Source: JAGNGI01 sp035448825 (GTDB taxonomy: Bacteria; Fidelibacterota; UBA2242). Taken from it: DNA of 64,000 nucleotides. Shown here in pieces: positions 44,643 to 53,339 of the stretch (the first letter of the stretch is position 1; every line of letters starts with the position of its first letter). The notes below the pieces were generated by a model. It was not told the DNA's origin. It made no database searches and saw only the letters and a program-made list of their open reading frames with translations. The position numbers and the translations under genes were made by a program. Where the stretch lies: assembly GCA_035448825.1 (NCBI GenBank), contig DAOTJS010000013.1, positions 4,057-68,056 of the forward strand. Reading direction: 5' to 3'.

Positions 44643-46097
44643 ATGAGGCCGAATAAACTTAGCAAACGACTTACCCGAATCTTCAGATCATCTAATTGGT
44701 TATGGCAGTTAATGGTGTTCTGGATTTTTCTCTGCGGATTGAGTTTGCCGCTCGACGCCCAGTATTACGATAGTCCGATCAATCGCGCTCTGGGCGGAGC
44801 CGGTAACGCAATGATGCGTGGGATTTTTTGTATTGGACAGAATCCAGCCAACCTCGGATTAACTTCCCAATATCGAACCTACGTTTATGTATTAGGAATA
44901 AACGGTTATGTCACCAATAATTTTTACTCCCTCGAATCGGGTGTTCATTTTAGTGGAAAAGATTTAACGGCTGATGGTGGTGAACTTCAGCGCGAATTTT
45001 GGGAAAAATTGCCTGAGGAAGGTTACCGTCTTAATTCCAGTATTTCCTCGCCTCTGCCGCTCGTGAATTTTTCGAGAGGTAATAAGGCATTCACAACCTC
45101 ATTAATACAAGTTTCAGACTACTACATTTCCAAACCGGCTCTGGATGTAATTTTCGGTAATTGGGATAAAGGTACGACCTATAATCTGGATTTGCGGTGC
45201 GATGCTATGACAGCCATCGCGTACGCTTTTTCAATAGCGATCCCTCTTGGCAAGACATCGGTTGGAATTTCTTTAAAGTATTTGCAAGGTCTGGGTTATT
45301 ATGGATTGGACCCAGCTTACAGTACTGGCCAAATCACGGTGGATACGAGTAATTTCGTGCTTTATGGCAATGGCTCGTATTATTTTCGAGAATCCCGTCA
45401 AGGTCGTGGCTATGGCGCAGATTTAGGTGTCGCGTTTGAAGATTTAAACGGCTGGACTCTGGGTTTTAGCGTTTTGAACCTGGGCGAATCGGTGAAGTGG
45501 AATACCGAAACGGCGCTTTCCCAATGGCTGAAAGACAACGACATTGATGTTTTAAAAATGATGGGGTTTCAAATCAAAAGTTTCCCGGTTAAAAATACAG
45601 ACATAGAACTTGATTTCGACGGCGAGAGCTATCTCTATAATTTTCAGATTGACAGCTTAAATGCTGAAAGCCTTTTCCGCGGTGAAAAAACTTATCAAGA
45701 TTATTTCAGCGATACTAAAATAATTGAACCAGATTCGAGCACCTTTCGGGTCAAAGTGCCTCTAGTATTGAAAGTCGGCGCCGCCAAACAATTGCGCCAG
45801 GATTTACTAACCGCGATTGATATTAGTATGTCGTTTAGTGATCGGCTGAATGTTACGAAGGGATGGCGGACAGCGGTCGGTTGCGAGTATTCCTATTTTC
45901 CCAAAAGACCGTTGAGAGTTGGAATAGCGCTAGGTGGCATCAGCGGTTGGGAGTTTGATATTGGCAGTAGTTTGAATCTTGGTGCTCTGCATATTGACTG
46001 GGCGCTTGGGATGAATCGAGGTCTCTGGGTCCATTCGATGCAGGGTTTCGATTTGGCACTAGCTACTTACCTAACGAGCGGCGGAAAGAAGAAATAA
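44643..46097 (+). CDS. Outer-membrane beta-barrel protein, first paralogue
   Basis: The 484-aa protein has a signal peptide (hydrophobic 20-40, cleavage after LDAQ) and then RALGGAGNAMMRGIFCIGQNPANLGL. That is the N-terminal hatch motif of PorV/FadL/DUF5723-type barrels. Alternating amphipathic strands run to the end. It starts two bases after the upstream lipoprotein stop and is paralogous to the protein at 48426-49781, sharing the GKDLTADGGELQREF-type insert and the GLGYYGL region. Partner, cargo and function are unknown; a lipoprotein-barrel complex is inferred from the repeated gene order. Confidence 0.8.
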   Translation: MRPNKLSKRLTRIFRSSNWLWQLMVFWIFLCGLSLPLDAQYYDSPINRALGGAGNAMMRGIFCIGQNPANLGLTSQYRTYVYVLGINGYVTNNFYSLESGVHFSGKDLTADGGELQREFWEKLPEEGYRLNSSISSPLPLVNFSRGNKAFTTSLIQVSDYYISKPALDVIFGNWDKGTTYNLDLRCDAMTAIAYAFSIAIPLGKTSVGISLKYLQGLGYYGLDPAYSTGQITVDTSNFVLYGNGSYYFRESRQGRGYGADLGVAFEDLNGWTLGFSVLNLGESVKWNTETALSQWLKDNDIDVLKMMGFQIKSFPVKNTDIELDFDGESYLYNFQIDSLNAESLFRGEKTYQDYFSDTKIIEPDSSTFRVKVPLVLKVGAAKQLRQDLLTAIDISMSFSDRLNVTKGWRTAVGCEYSYFPKRPLRVGIALGGISGWEFDIGSSLNLGALHIDWALGMNRGLWVHSMQGFDLALATYLTSGGKKK

Positions 46098-46113
46098 AAT
46101 CGGATAATGAAAA

Positions 46114-48429
46114 TTGAGCCAAATTTTATCTTTTATAAAAGAATCAGTTTTAATTAAACATTTTAAGGGTTTCCGGTATGCTATTTTGGTGAGCATCGGA
46201 TTTATAGGCGGCTGTTCCTACGAGCCGCTGGCGCCGCCGGAAATGCCGACTTATTATCAGACGATAAACCTACCGCTGACCGATATTTCTCTACCACTAG
46301 CCGATTTGGTCAATCCTGATAATAACATTTACGGCGATTCGACTAAAGACGAACTCTATTTTCAATTCAGTGGCAACCTTGATACCGTAACTCTAACAGA
46401 AAATATTTTTCAGATTCCAGCTGTCGGTGATGTTAATTTTAGTAAAAATTTCACTGAACTTAGTGAGGAGCAACTAACGTTCGATAAGACAGTGACTCAA
46501 ACTACCAAATTATCGGAAATTATTACTATTCCTGGGACTTTGCCTTCGCCAGTGGAACTGACGATAGATGCCATTTCACCGCAAAAATTGGATGACCAGC
46601 GATATGAATATCGGGTCTTTGATAAGTATGATATTCCTTATTTTGAAAGGGTAGATTATGTGACAATCGGCTCCGGCGCTTTCCAAACCGAAATTGATAA
46701 TCAATTGCCGGTAGATATGAATTCGGTTAGAATTACCTTGCGTAATAAAAACGGTTTGCTAATTGCTGAGTCTTTTTATGAAAATGTCCCGGCGGGTGCG
46801 ACAGTAAGTAACGGCACGTCAGGGAATTTAAACGGTGCAAAGCTCTATGATTCTGTGGAAGTGATTATTACCGCAATGATGGCTGGCAGTAATGGAGAAT
46901 CGGTGACGATTCCGGCTAATACGGATCCGTTCATTTCGGTTAGATTCAATTTAAATGTTGATGAGATTGAAAGCTTTACCGGAATTCCCGTGCCGATTCA
47001 AAGTACACACAATCAGGTTTTGCCACCGTCTAACAACACGATTTTTCGGGCGACGATTGCCCAGACGACTACCGCTCCGCTCGATACTAATTTTCTTAAT
47101 CTGATGATTGACAATCAGATGCCATTCGATCTTGGGATGGAAGTGATTTTCCATAATTTTTATATCGAAAATGAACCGCTCACAATTGATACAATCGTTC
47201 AAGCTGGTCACGTTGTAGATAATCCCAGACGCCTAGATGGTTACGTATTCCGCAATCCTGATCCTGAGACGGTAGTGGATTCGATTTTGGTCGAAATAAT
47301 TGCAACGATTTTGCCGAATGAAGGCGAACAGGTGGTAACAATTCCGACCGATATGGGCGACGCTGCCATTGATATTGATGTATATTTTGCTCGTCTCAAA
47401 TTCGATATGCTGGAGGGGTTTTTCAATGAATCATTTGATATTCCGCCAATGGCGATTTCCAATATTCCCACGGGCTTGGCGAATGTGGATTTCGGCAAAG
47501 TTTATTTGAAATTGACGTTCTTCAATGAAATTCAAGCACGCACCGATGTCAATTTAGTGCTGAGAGGGTTGAAGAAAGGCGCCGCACCCCAGACGATTAC
47601 GGAGGACGGTTCGATTGCCAAAGCATCGCCAGCCAATCCAGTTCAAGAGACAACGATGGAAATTGATATTGCGCCGATTTTCAATATGGTGCCGGATTCG
47701 ATCCTGGTAAGTGGAGAAGCCGTAATTCCATCCGACGACACTTCCCGCCTGCAAATCGGCAAGGCTTTTTGGGGCAATTATGAAGTTACCGTTCCTTTCC
47801 AGGTGAAAATCGAGCCAATGACTTTTATTCCGGTAAAATCAACGAAGATGGCGGCAATTGACCCCGATACACGTCAGAAAATCTGCGATGGTCTAATTAA
47901 ATCTTCCATTTACACTGAAATAATCAATGATTTTCCATTCTCCGGCAATCTATCAATATTGATGTCGAATTATGATTATTTTCCTCTCGAGCCTGACAGC
48001 CTGGATGAAGGTTATTTTTGGTTGAACGATACTTTATACGCCATAACCGATACCGGCGACGTTCCAATAATAATTGATACGCTGTTGTTTGTCGAATTAC
48101 CGCCGCCGGAGGCTTTTAATACTAATGGAAGCGTCAAAACACCTGGTTTTATTTTATCTGAGACGCCTCTTGATTCGGCTAAAATGGAGGCGATTTTACG
48201 AGAGGAGACGCATTATATTCGGCCAAGAGTGCATTTTAACGCAACCGACGATTTTGTAATAGTTGGCTATTATGATGAGGTAAGGATTCTAGCGGCGATT
48301 TCTCTTACCGTTGAAACTATGGAACTGATTAATAGCGGTAGTGAAAATAAAACAGTCGAAATCGCTCCGTCGAAATCGCCAAGTAAACTAACTATTTCGC
48401 CACCGATTGATCAGCAAAGAAAAAAATGA
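46114..48429 (+). CDS. Large secreted lipoprotein, second paralogue
   Basis: The 771-aa protein has a signal peptide and lipobox (FRYAILVSIGFIGGC, Cys near residue 34), followed by SYEPLAPPEMPTYYQTINLPL. That is parallel to the start of the protein at 42961-44640. The body contains several repeated beta domains (for example VEIIATILPNEGEQVVTIP and VEVIITAMMAGSNGESVTIP, two matching blocks). The start is a TTG at 46114 with only a weak ribosome binding site; no ATG is available in frame before the signal. No known domain was recognised. Its end overlaps the next barrel gene by four bases. Confidence 0.8.
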   Translation: MSQILSFIKESVLIKHFKGFRYAILVSIGFIGGCSYEPLAPPEMPTYYQTINLPLTDISLPLADLVNPDNNIYGDSTKDELYFQFSGNLDTVTLTENIFQIPAVGDVNFSKNFTELSEEQLTFDKTVTQTTKLSEIITIPGTLPSPVELTIDAISPQKLDDQRYEYRVFDKYDIPYFERVDYVTIGSGAFQTEIDNQLPVDMNSVRITLRNKNGLLIAESFYENVPAGATVSNGTSGNLNGAKLYDSVEVIITAMMAGSNGESVTIPANTDPFISVRFNLNVDEIESFTGIPVPIQSTHNQVLPPSNNTIFRATIAQTTTAPLDTNFLNLMIDNQMPFDLGMEVIFHNFYIENEPLTIDTIVQAGHVVDNPRRLDGYVFRNPDPETVVDSILVEIIATILPNEGEQVVTIPTDMGDAAIDIDVYFARLKFDMLEGFFNESFDIPPMAISNIPTGLANVDFGKVYLKLTFFNEIQARTDVNLVLRGLKKGAAPQTITEDGSIAKASPANPVQETTMEIDIAPIFNMVPDSILVSGEAVIPSDDTSRLQIGKAFWGNYEVTVPFQVKIEPMTFIPVKSTKMAAIDPDTRQKICDGLIKSSIYTEIINDFPFSGNLSILMSNYDYFPLEPDSLDEGYFWLNDTLYAITDTGDVPIIIDTLLFVELPPPEAFNTNGSVKTPGFILSETPLDSAKMEAILREETHYIRPRVHFNATDDFVIVGYYDEVRILAAISLTVETMELINSGSENKTVEIAPSKSPSKLTISPPIDQQRKK

Positions 48430-49781
48430 GCTGGTTACAAAATAGGTCTAAAATTGCTCTATTGTTGGTGCTCCTTATGAGTTTTTCGGCAACGGCTCAG
48501 ACCCGACGTGATCCGCGCGCGATAGCGCTCGCCGGGGCTTATGGCTCGTTAGCGCGCGGTGTTTTCGCAGTTGATTATAATCCGGCTAATCTGGTCATTC
48601 CCAATGAATACGACTCCTATCGCATTTTAGTCGGACTTGGAACTAATCTATCAACTAACTTCCTCTCAATTAAACAATATAATAAATATAATGGCAAGAA
48701 TTTAGAAGCGGGCGATGGCCATTTGAAGAAGGAATTTCTGAACGATATTCCCGACGAAGGCTGGCGGGTTTTTACCGATTTATATTTCCCCTTACCATTG
48801 ATCAGTTATTCAATATATAATCGGGCGATCAGCTCCGATCTGATCGTAATCGGTGATTTGGGTTTGCCTAAAGGTTTATTGAATTTTGTCTTCGATGAAA
48901 ATCCAATCGGTGAGACTCTCGACCTGGATTTTAATGAAGAAGTAATGGCTGTGATTCAATGGGGTTACTCGTTGGCTTTTCCGGTTAGTGGTGTTTATCT
49001 GGGAATTACCGCCAAATATCTGCAAGGTCTGGCTTATATCGGATTGAATCCGGATTCTTCTTATGGCTCGATTACTACTTATTTTGAGCCTGAGCGGACT
49101 TATATTGACGGTTATGGACAGTATTATTTTCAACAATCACTTGGTGGGCGCGGTTTCGCCCTGGACATCGGCTTAACGACGCAAGAAATCAATGGCTACC
49201 GACTCGGCTTAAGCTTAACTAATCTGTTTGGATTCATAACCTGGAATAAAAGCACTCTAGTATCGCGAATGGTTCCGGCGGAAGAAATTTTGCCGTGGGA
49301 GGGCGATTTTTACAAATACGTATTGAGCATTGATGAAGCCCGATTTGATAAGTTTTTTGGGAAAGCCAGTGTGGATGATATATTTAAAGGTAAAGGATAT
49401 AAAATCAGAGACACTACTGCCTTTCGGGTAAGCTATCCAAGTTTACTTCGTTTCAGTGCCTCCAAAATATTGGAGGAGAATTTGACACTGGCTTCCGATT
49501 TAGTGGTTGGTTTTGAGGATCGCCTGTATTCCTTCGGTGCCTGGAAATGGTGTCTGGGATTAGAATCAACTAAATCGCGACGCTTTCCGCTAAGGGTTGG
49601 ACTATCTTTGGGAGGGCATAGCTCCCAAGAATTGACTTTTGGAAGTGGTTTTCATTGGGGATTGATTCATCTGGATTGGGCGTTGGGTTTTAATCATGGA
49701 TTCTGGCCGACGACAACCACCGGCCTTAATTTCAATCTGCTGTGTTATTCGACCCGCAAGGCAAAGACTCCGTATAAATAA
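48426..49781 (+). CDS. Outer-membrane beta-barrel protein, second paralogue
   Basis: The 451-aa protein has a signal peptide ending in SATAQ and the PorV/DUF5723-like start AIALAGAYGSLARGVFAVDYNPANL. Further blocks match the barrel at 44643-46097: GKNLEAGDGHLKKEFLNDIPDEGWRV, KYLQGLAYIGL and a C-terminal LHWGLIHLDWALGFN-like segment. Its ATG overlaps the upstream lipoprotein stop (ATGA), so the pair is translationally coupled. It is the last gene of the tandem cassette array. Confidence 0.8.
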   Translation: MSWLQNRSKIALLLVLLMSFSATAQTRRDPRAIALAGAYGSLARGVFAVDYNPANLVIPNEYDSYRILVGLGTNLSTNFLSIKQYNKYNGKNLEAGDGHLKKEFLNDIPDEGWRVFTDLYFPLPLISYSIYNRAISSDLIVIGDLGLPKGLLNFVFDENPIGETLDLDFNEEVMAVIQWGYSLAFPVSGVYLGITAKYLQGLAYIGLNPDSSYGSITTYFEPERTYIDGYGQYYFQQSLGGRGFALDIGLTTQEINGYRLGLSLTNLFGFITWNKSTLVSRMVPAEEILPWEGDFYKYVLSIDEARFDKFFGKASVDDIFKGKGYKIRDTTAFRVSYPSLLRFSASKILEENLTLASDLVVGFEDRLYSFGAWKWCLGLESTKSRRFPLRVGLSLGGHSSQELTFGSGFHWGLIHLDWALGFNHGFWPTTTTGLNFNLLCYSTRKAKTPYK

Positions 49782-49848
49782 TCACTGCCATCATTAAAAG
49801 CATACAATAATCACTCGATTATCAATTCATAGCATAAAATCAACTATT

Positions 49849-49868
49849 CAATCATGCAATCATGCATT
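49849..49868. repeat. Octamer repeat CAATCATG, copy 1
   Basis: Two tandem CAATCATG units plus CATT lie in the convergent spacer between the second barrel gene and the LptF/G gene. The exact 20-base sequence occurs inverted at 55873-55892, and a diverged form lies near 30433-30450. Confidence 0.7.
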
Positions 49869-49877
49869 TATTCTGCC

Positions 49878-50963
49878 CTACTGCCTGATTTTATAGAGTA
49901 AATATCCACCGGCGATCAGAAAGACGATATTGCCCAGCCAGACTGCAAGAAGCGGGCTTAAGATTCCTTTATAACCTAATACCTGGCCGAATTTAATGAA
50001 GCCATAATAAATGAATATTGCCAGTAGGCTCATCCCGGCGCCGAAGGCAATACCCTTATGCGGTTTCGCTGCCGCCAACGGTACCCCGAATAGAATGACG
50101 ATAAAATTGGTGAAAGGAAATGCCATCTTAAAATACTTATTAACTTCCCACTTACGGGCATCGTTACCACTTTCTTGAAGACGCTTAATAAAATAGGATA
50201 GTTCGCTATACCGCATACTCTCCGGATTAAGGTCGCTCTTGATAATATCTTCAGGTTCTAAATTGAACTGAATTAGAGTATCACTGGAGGCGGCTATTAC
50301 CGTTTCAGTGCCATTTTTGTCAAAGGAGCGAACTTTGTAGTCGAATAATTGCCAGAGTTTCTGATCAGGTAACCAGACCATTTTGCGGGCATCAATGCGT
50401 CGCACTAGCTTAAATTGATCATTGTACTGAATAGTGACATTCTGGGCGATATTATTTTTAGTGGAAAAATTGCCAATCACGATGTTACAAGTTGGTGAAT
50501 CCTGATACATAATGTTGGTAAAGAAGGTTTTTTGTAAATATTTACGGCGGTGCATATTATTAATCTCAATATCAATCCGCCGACGAGTAGTGGGAATGAC
50601 GACAGAATCCTCGAAAAAAAACGAACCGATACTGATTAATACGCCGGTTATTAATAAAGGAATCGAAACCCGATAAAGGCTAATACCGGAAGATATAATT
50701 GCATCGAGTTCGTTGTGTTTCGATAGAAGTCCAATGGTAAAAACCCCCGCTAGCAGTAAAGCCATTGGCAGAGCAATATTAATGTAGTAAGGTAATTGAT
50801 ATAAATAGTAGAGAGCTATCAAATTGGACGGCATATCGGCTTTGAGAAATTTATCCAGCTTTTCGATCAGATCAACGATATTGAAAATGACCAGAAAGGC
50901 GATTAAACAAAGCCCGAAAATAAGCAGGAATTTCTTGAGTATATAGCGATCGAGTAATTTCAA
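49878..50963 (-). CDS. LptF/LptG family lipopolysaccharide export permease (YjgP/YjgQ)
   Basis: The 361-aa protein has three N-terminal and three C-terminal membrane helices around a periplasmic beta-jellyroll (about residues 120-265). It starts MKLLDRYILKKFLLIFGLCL and has LLAGVFTIGLLSKHNELDAIISSG, the coupling-helix region facing LptB. It forms part of the LPS export ABC transporter. LptF and LptG cannot be separated here, and no partner gene is adjacent. Its presence supports an LPS-bearing outer membrane. Confidence 0.92.
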   Translation of the reverse strand: MKLLDRYILKKFLLIFGLCLIAFLVIFNIVDLIEKLDKFLKADMPSNLIALYYLYQLPYYINIALPMALLLAGVFTIGLLSKHNELDAIISSGISLYRVSIPLLITGVLISIGSFFFEDSVVIPTTRRRIDIEINNMHRRKYLQKTFFTNIMYQDSPTCNIVIGNFSTKNNIAQNVTIQYNDQFKLVRRIDARKMVWLPDQKLWQLFDYKVRSFDKNGTETVIAASSDTLIQFNLEPEDIIKSDLNPESMRYSELSYFIKRLQESGNDARKWEVNKYFKMAFPFTNFIVILFGVPLAAAKPHKGIAFGAGMSLLAIFIYYGFIKFGQVLGYKGILSPLLAVWLGNIVFLIAGGYLLYKIRQ

Positions 50964-51204
50964 AACAAACTCCGCTAAAAATTATCACTGGCACAGATGT
51001 TTATCAAATTTTTATTTTTTAGTTCCGGTTTCCAGAATTTGAAAGGAATCTGTAATCAAACTTAAAATGAAGTAATTGCGGGGAGATAAATATTCAAGTT
51101 TAAGTTTACAATATGAATCTAGATTTTTATTAGTTTACAGCTTAATAATTGTTAGTAAGTCGGGGCGACTATTTTACACTATTAATACTTTGAAACTTCG
51201 GCAA

Positions 51205-51546
51205 TTACCGGGATACGTAGCCGGCGACTTTTTTCATTTTGCGTTCGACGCAGATATTGATAGCCCTAACATATCCTCCCTCGCGGAAAGATTCTTGCAA
51301 ATGAGCAATCAGAGCGTCCAGAGTTTCAAAATTACTCGGCTCGATAGATTCCAATAGTCGGGCAAAAGAATGAACGGCCAGTAATTCATGGCGGTAGAGA
51401 GCCATATTTTCCAGATAGACATAGTCGGTGATCTTGCCGGTATCTTTTTTCTTCTGGCATTCGCTCATCATCAATTCAATATCGGCGGCCAGGTCTTCGA
51501 TTTCGATTTTCAGAATAGCGATGAAGTTTTTTATGACATTTAGCAT
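51205..51546 (-). CDS. Small helical protein of unknown function
   Basis: The 113-aa protein is not recognised. It appears to be all-helical, with charged heptad-like stretches (IEDLAADIELMMSECQKKKDTG, ENMALYRHELLAVHSFARLLESI) and no signal or membrane segment. GGGAGG lies just upstream of the ATG at 51546. It is an isolated gene in a spacer between lptF/G and the exported phosphatase, with a palindrome 100 bases upstream. Composition and the ribosome binding site argue that it is real. Confidence 0.65.
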   Translation of the reverse strand: MLNVIKNFIAILKIEIEDLAADIELMMSECQKKKDTGKITDYVYLENMALYRHELLAVHSFARLLESIEPSNFETLDALIAHLQESFREGGYVRAINICVERKMKKVAGYVSR

Positions 51547-51641
51547 AATACCTCCCGCTTTTAAATATCTTACTATTTAATTTATGACCAATATGGTGAA
51601 ATGCAAGTGCTTTAATTGGAGGAATTCCCTTAAGATTTCTG

Positions 51642-51692
51642 TGCCAAAACCAATTTAGCCCCGCCTGTAGCAGGTCGGAAATTGGTTTGGCA
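51642..51692. repeat. AACCAATTT-armed hairpin element, copy 1
   Basis: Arms TGCCAAAACCAATTT and AAATTGGTTTGGCA flank a GC-rich loop beginning AGCCCCGCCTG. The core is repeated in inverted orientation at 59831-59877, including the AGCCCCGCCTG loop, so this is a dispersed palindrome and not a gene-specific terminator. Confidence 0.8.
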
Positions 51693-51725
51693 TTGTCATG
51701 CTTTAACTGGAAGAAGGAAAAAGTG

Positions 51726-53162
51726 TCAGAAAGCCAGCTTGAGTGCCACCGGGCGGTGGTCGGAAATTTTAACCGCATACTCATTCCAGCCGCCACTCAT
51801 AAAATTTTCGATCAGCAATGTTTTAACTACAGATGCAGAATTCGCAAAAGCGCTGAACAATTCGTCGGTGATGAGAATATGATCAATATGACTTGGCCAA
51901 GTTGGATATGACCAGAATTTGCTACTGCCTTGCGCAATGGCATAGTCAGTAAATTTGTAGGCGGAAGGCTTGCTGAGAAATGGCCAAAAAACATTAACTG
52001 ACTGGGCGTCTGTCAACTCATCATTGAAATCGCCGATGACGATGACATTGTCGTCGCTGAAATTAGTGCTGATGTAATTTTCCAGTAAAGTACTAGCTTC
52101 TAGGCGACGATTTTGCGAATCGGCATCGCCCTGAGCTTTGAAGTGATTATTAATGATGATAATAGGAATACCTTGCCATTCTAATTCTATTACCAATGGC
52201 GGACGAGGAAAGGCGTTCTCATGTCTGAAAATTTCATAATATTGATTGACGGTAATATTGGCGGGATTGTACACAAAAGCCAGATCAATATCGTAGGCCG
52301 CACTATTAGAGCGATAGCCGTCCCAATTACCGAGCGAATCCAGTAATTGTTGAAAAGCAGTGGCGCTGGTTATTTCTTGCATGCCGACAATATCAATGTC
52401 GAGAGCTTTAATGGCTTGACTGACAGCACTAATAGTGAGAGTGTTGAAGCGAGGAAATCCCTCGATATTCCAGGTCATTACCTCAAAGGTCGCCTCATTA
52501 CCAAAATAAAGGTTAGTCAGACTGAGTGAACCCAAGGAAACTTTAGCTATATCGCTGAAGGCAGAGAGCGACGAGCCCGCGTAAGCGGCGATCCGATACT
52601 GGATTTCAGAACTGGTGGTGATGGTATCAAAATATTCGTAGGAATTGGAATCGGCTTTGGTATAAGCGATTTGCCAATTGCCGTCCCCTATTTGGCGATC
52701 GATTCGGAAACCGGCTTCACCGATGGATTGGTCACGCCAGGCCAATCTAATTATGGATTTATCTATTTGACGAGCAGAAAAATCTGTCGGCACACAATTC
52801 TCTGACAATAGAGCCACACTTTGAGAAAACGAAGATGAAATATCATTTTCATTTAAACGTAAACGGTAGGAATAAACCGTATCGGTGTGAACAGAGTGCA
52901 AGGTATCTATATAGCTAAACTGTTTAGCGGGTACATTTTTATAATTCAATTGCCAGGCGGCTTCACCGACTTTTCGGTCGAGACTTACTAAAACTGCGGA
53001 ATCGAAATCGCCCTGCCAGGTTATTGCCAGAGTGCTGTCCGTCAATACTTGCAGGTCAACATCTTTGAATGGATTTCCTGGCTTTGAGGAAGTCGGATTA
53101 GAACAGTTGAAAATACCAACGCAAAAAATAAATATCGGAAAAAGCTGAAAACTACGTTTCAT
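51726..53162 (-). CDS. Exported FN3 and endonuclease/exonuclease/phosphatase-domain lipoprotein
   Basis: The 478-aa protein has a signal peptide with lipobox-like GIFNCSN (Cys near residue 20). Two fibronectin type III-like domains follow (about residues 35-120 and 125-215). An EEP domain completes it: MTWNIEGFPRF, IVGMQEITSA, INNHFKAQGD, VIGDFNDELTD, SHIDHILI and ISDHRPVALKL, which carry the catalytic Asn, Glu, His, Asp and final SDH. It could be a surface nuclease or a phosphodiesterase/phosphatase; the substrate is unknown. It appears monocistronic. Confidence 0.88.
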   Translation of the reverse strand: MKRSFQLFPIFIFCVGIFNCSNPTSSKPGNPFKDVDLQVLTDSTLAITWQGDFDSAVLVSLDRKVGEAAWQLNYKNVPAKQFSYIDTLHSVHTDTVYSYRLRLNENDISSSFSQSVALLSENCVPTDFSARQIDKSIIRLAWRDQSIGEAGFRIDRQIGDGNWQIAYTKADSNSYEYFDTITTSSEIQYRIAAYAGSSLSAFSDIAKVSLGSLSLTNLYFGNEATFEVMTWNIEGFPRFNTLTISAVSQAIKALDIDIVGMQEITSATAFQQLLDSLGNWDGYRSNSAAYDIDLAFVYNPANITVNQYYEIFRHENAFPRPPLVIELEWQGIPIIIINNHFKAQGDADSQNRRLEASTLLENYISTNFSDDNVIVIGDFNDELTDAQSVNVFWPFLSKPSAYKFTDYAIAQGSSKFWSYPTWPSHIDHILITDELFSAFANSASVVKTLLIENFMSGGWNEYAVKISDHRPVALKLAF

Positions 53163-53339
53163 TATTTTTGCTGCGGCTTAATAATATTTATACTCTCTAA
53201 ATATCCTGAAATCTGTACAGTCAATACACTGGCTCGGGTTATATTGATTATCAACTTTAAATAAAGTAATTGGTTGCCAATTTTTAGGATTTAATGGTGA
53301 AAGGAATAATGGTAAGTGACGAGTTGTTTTCATTCGGTA

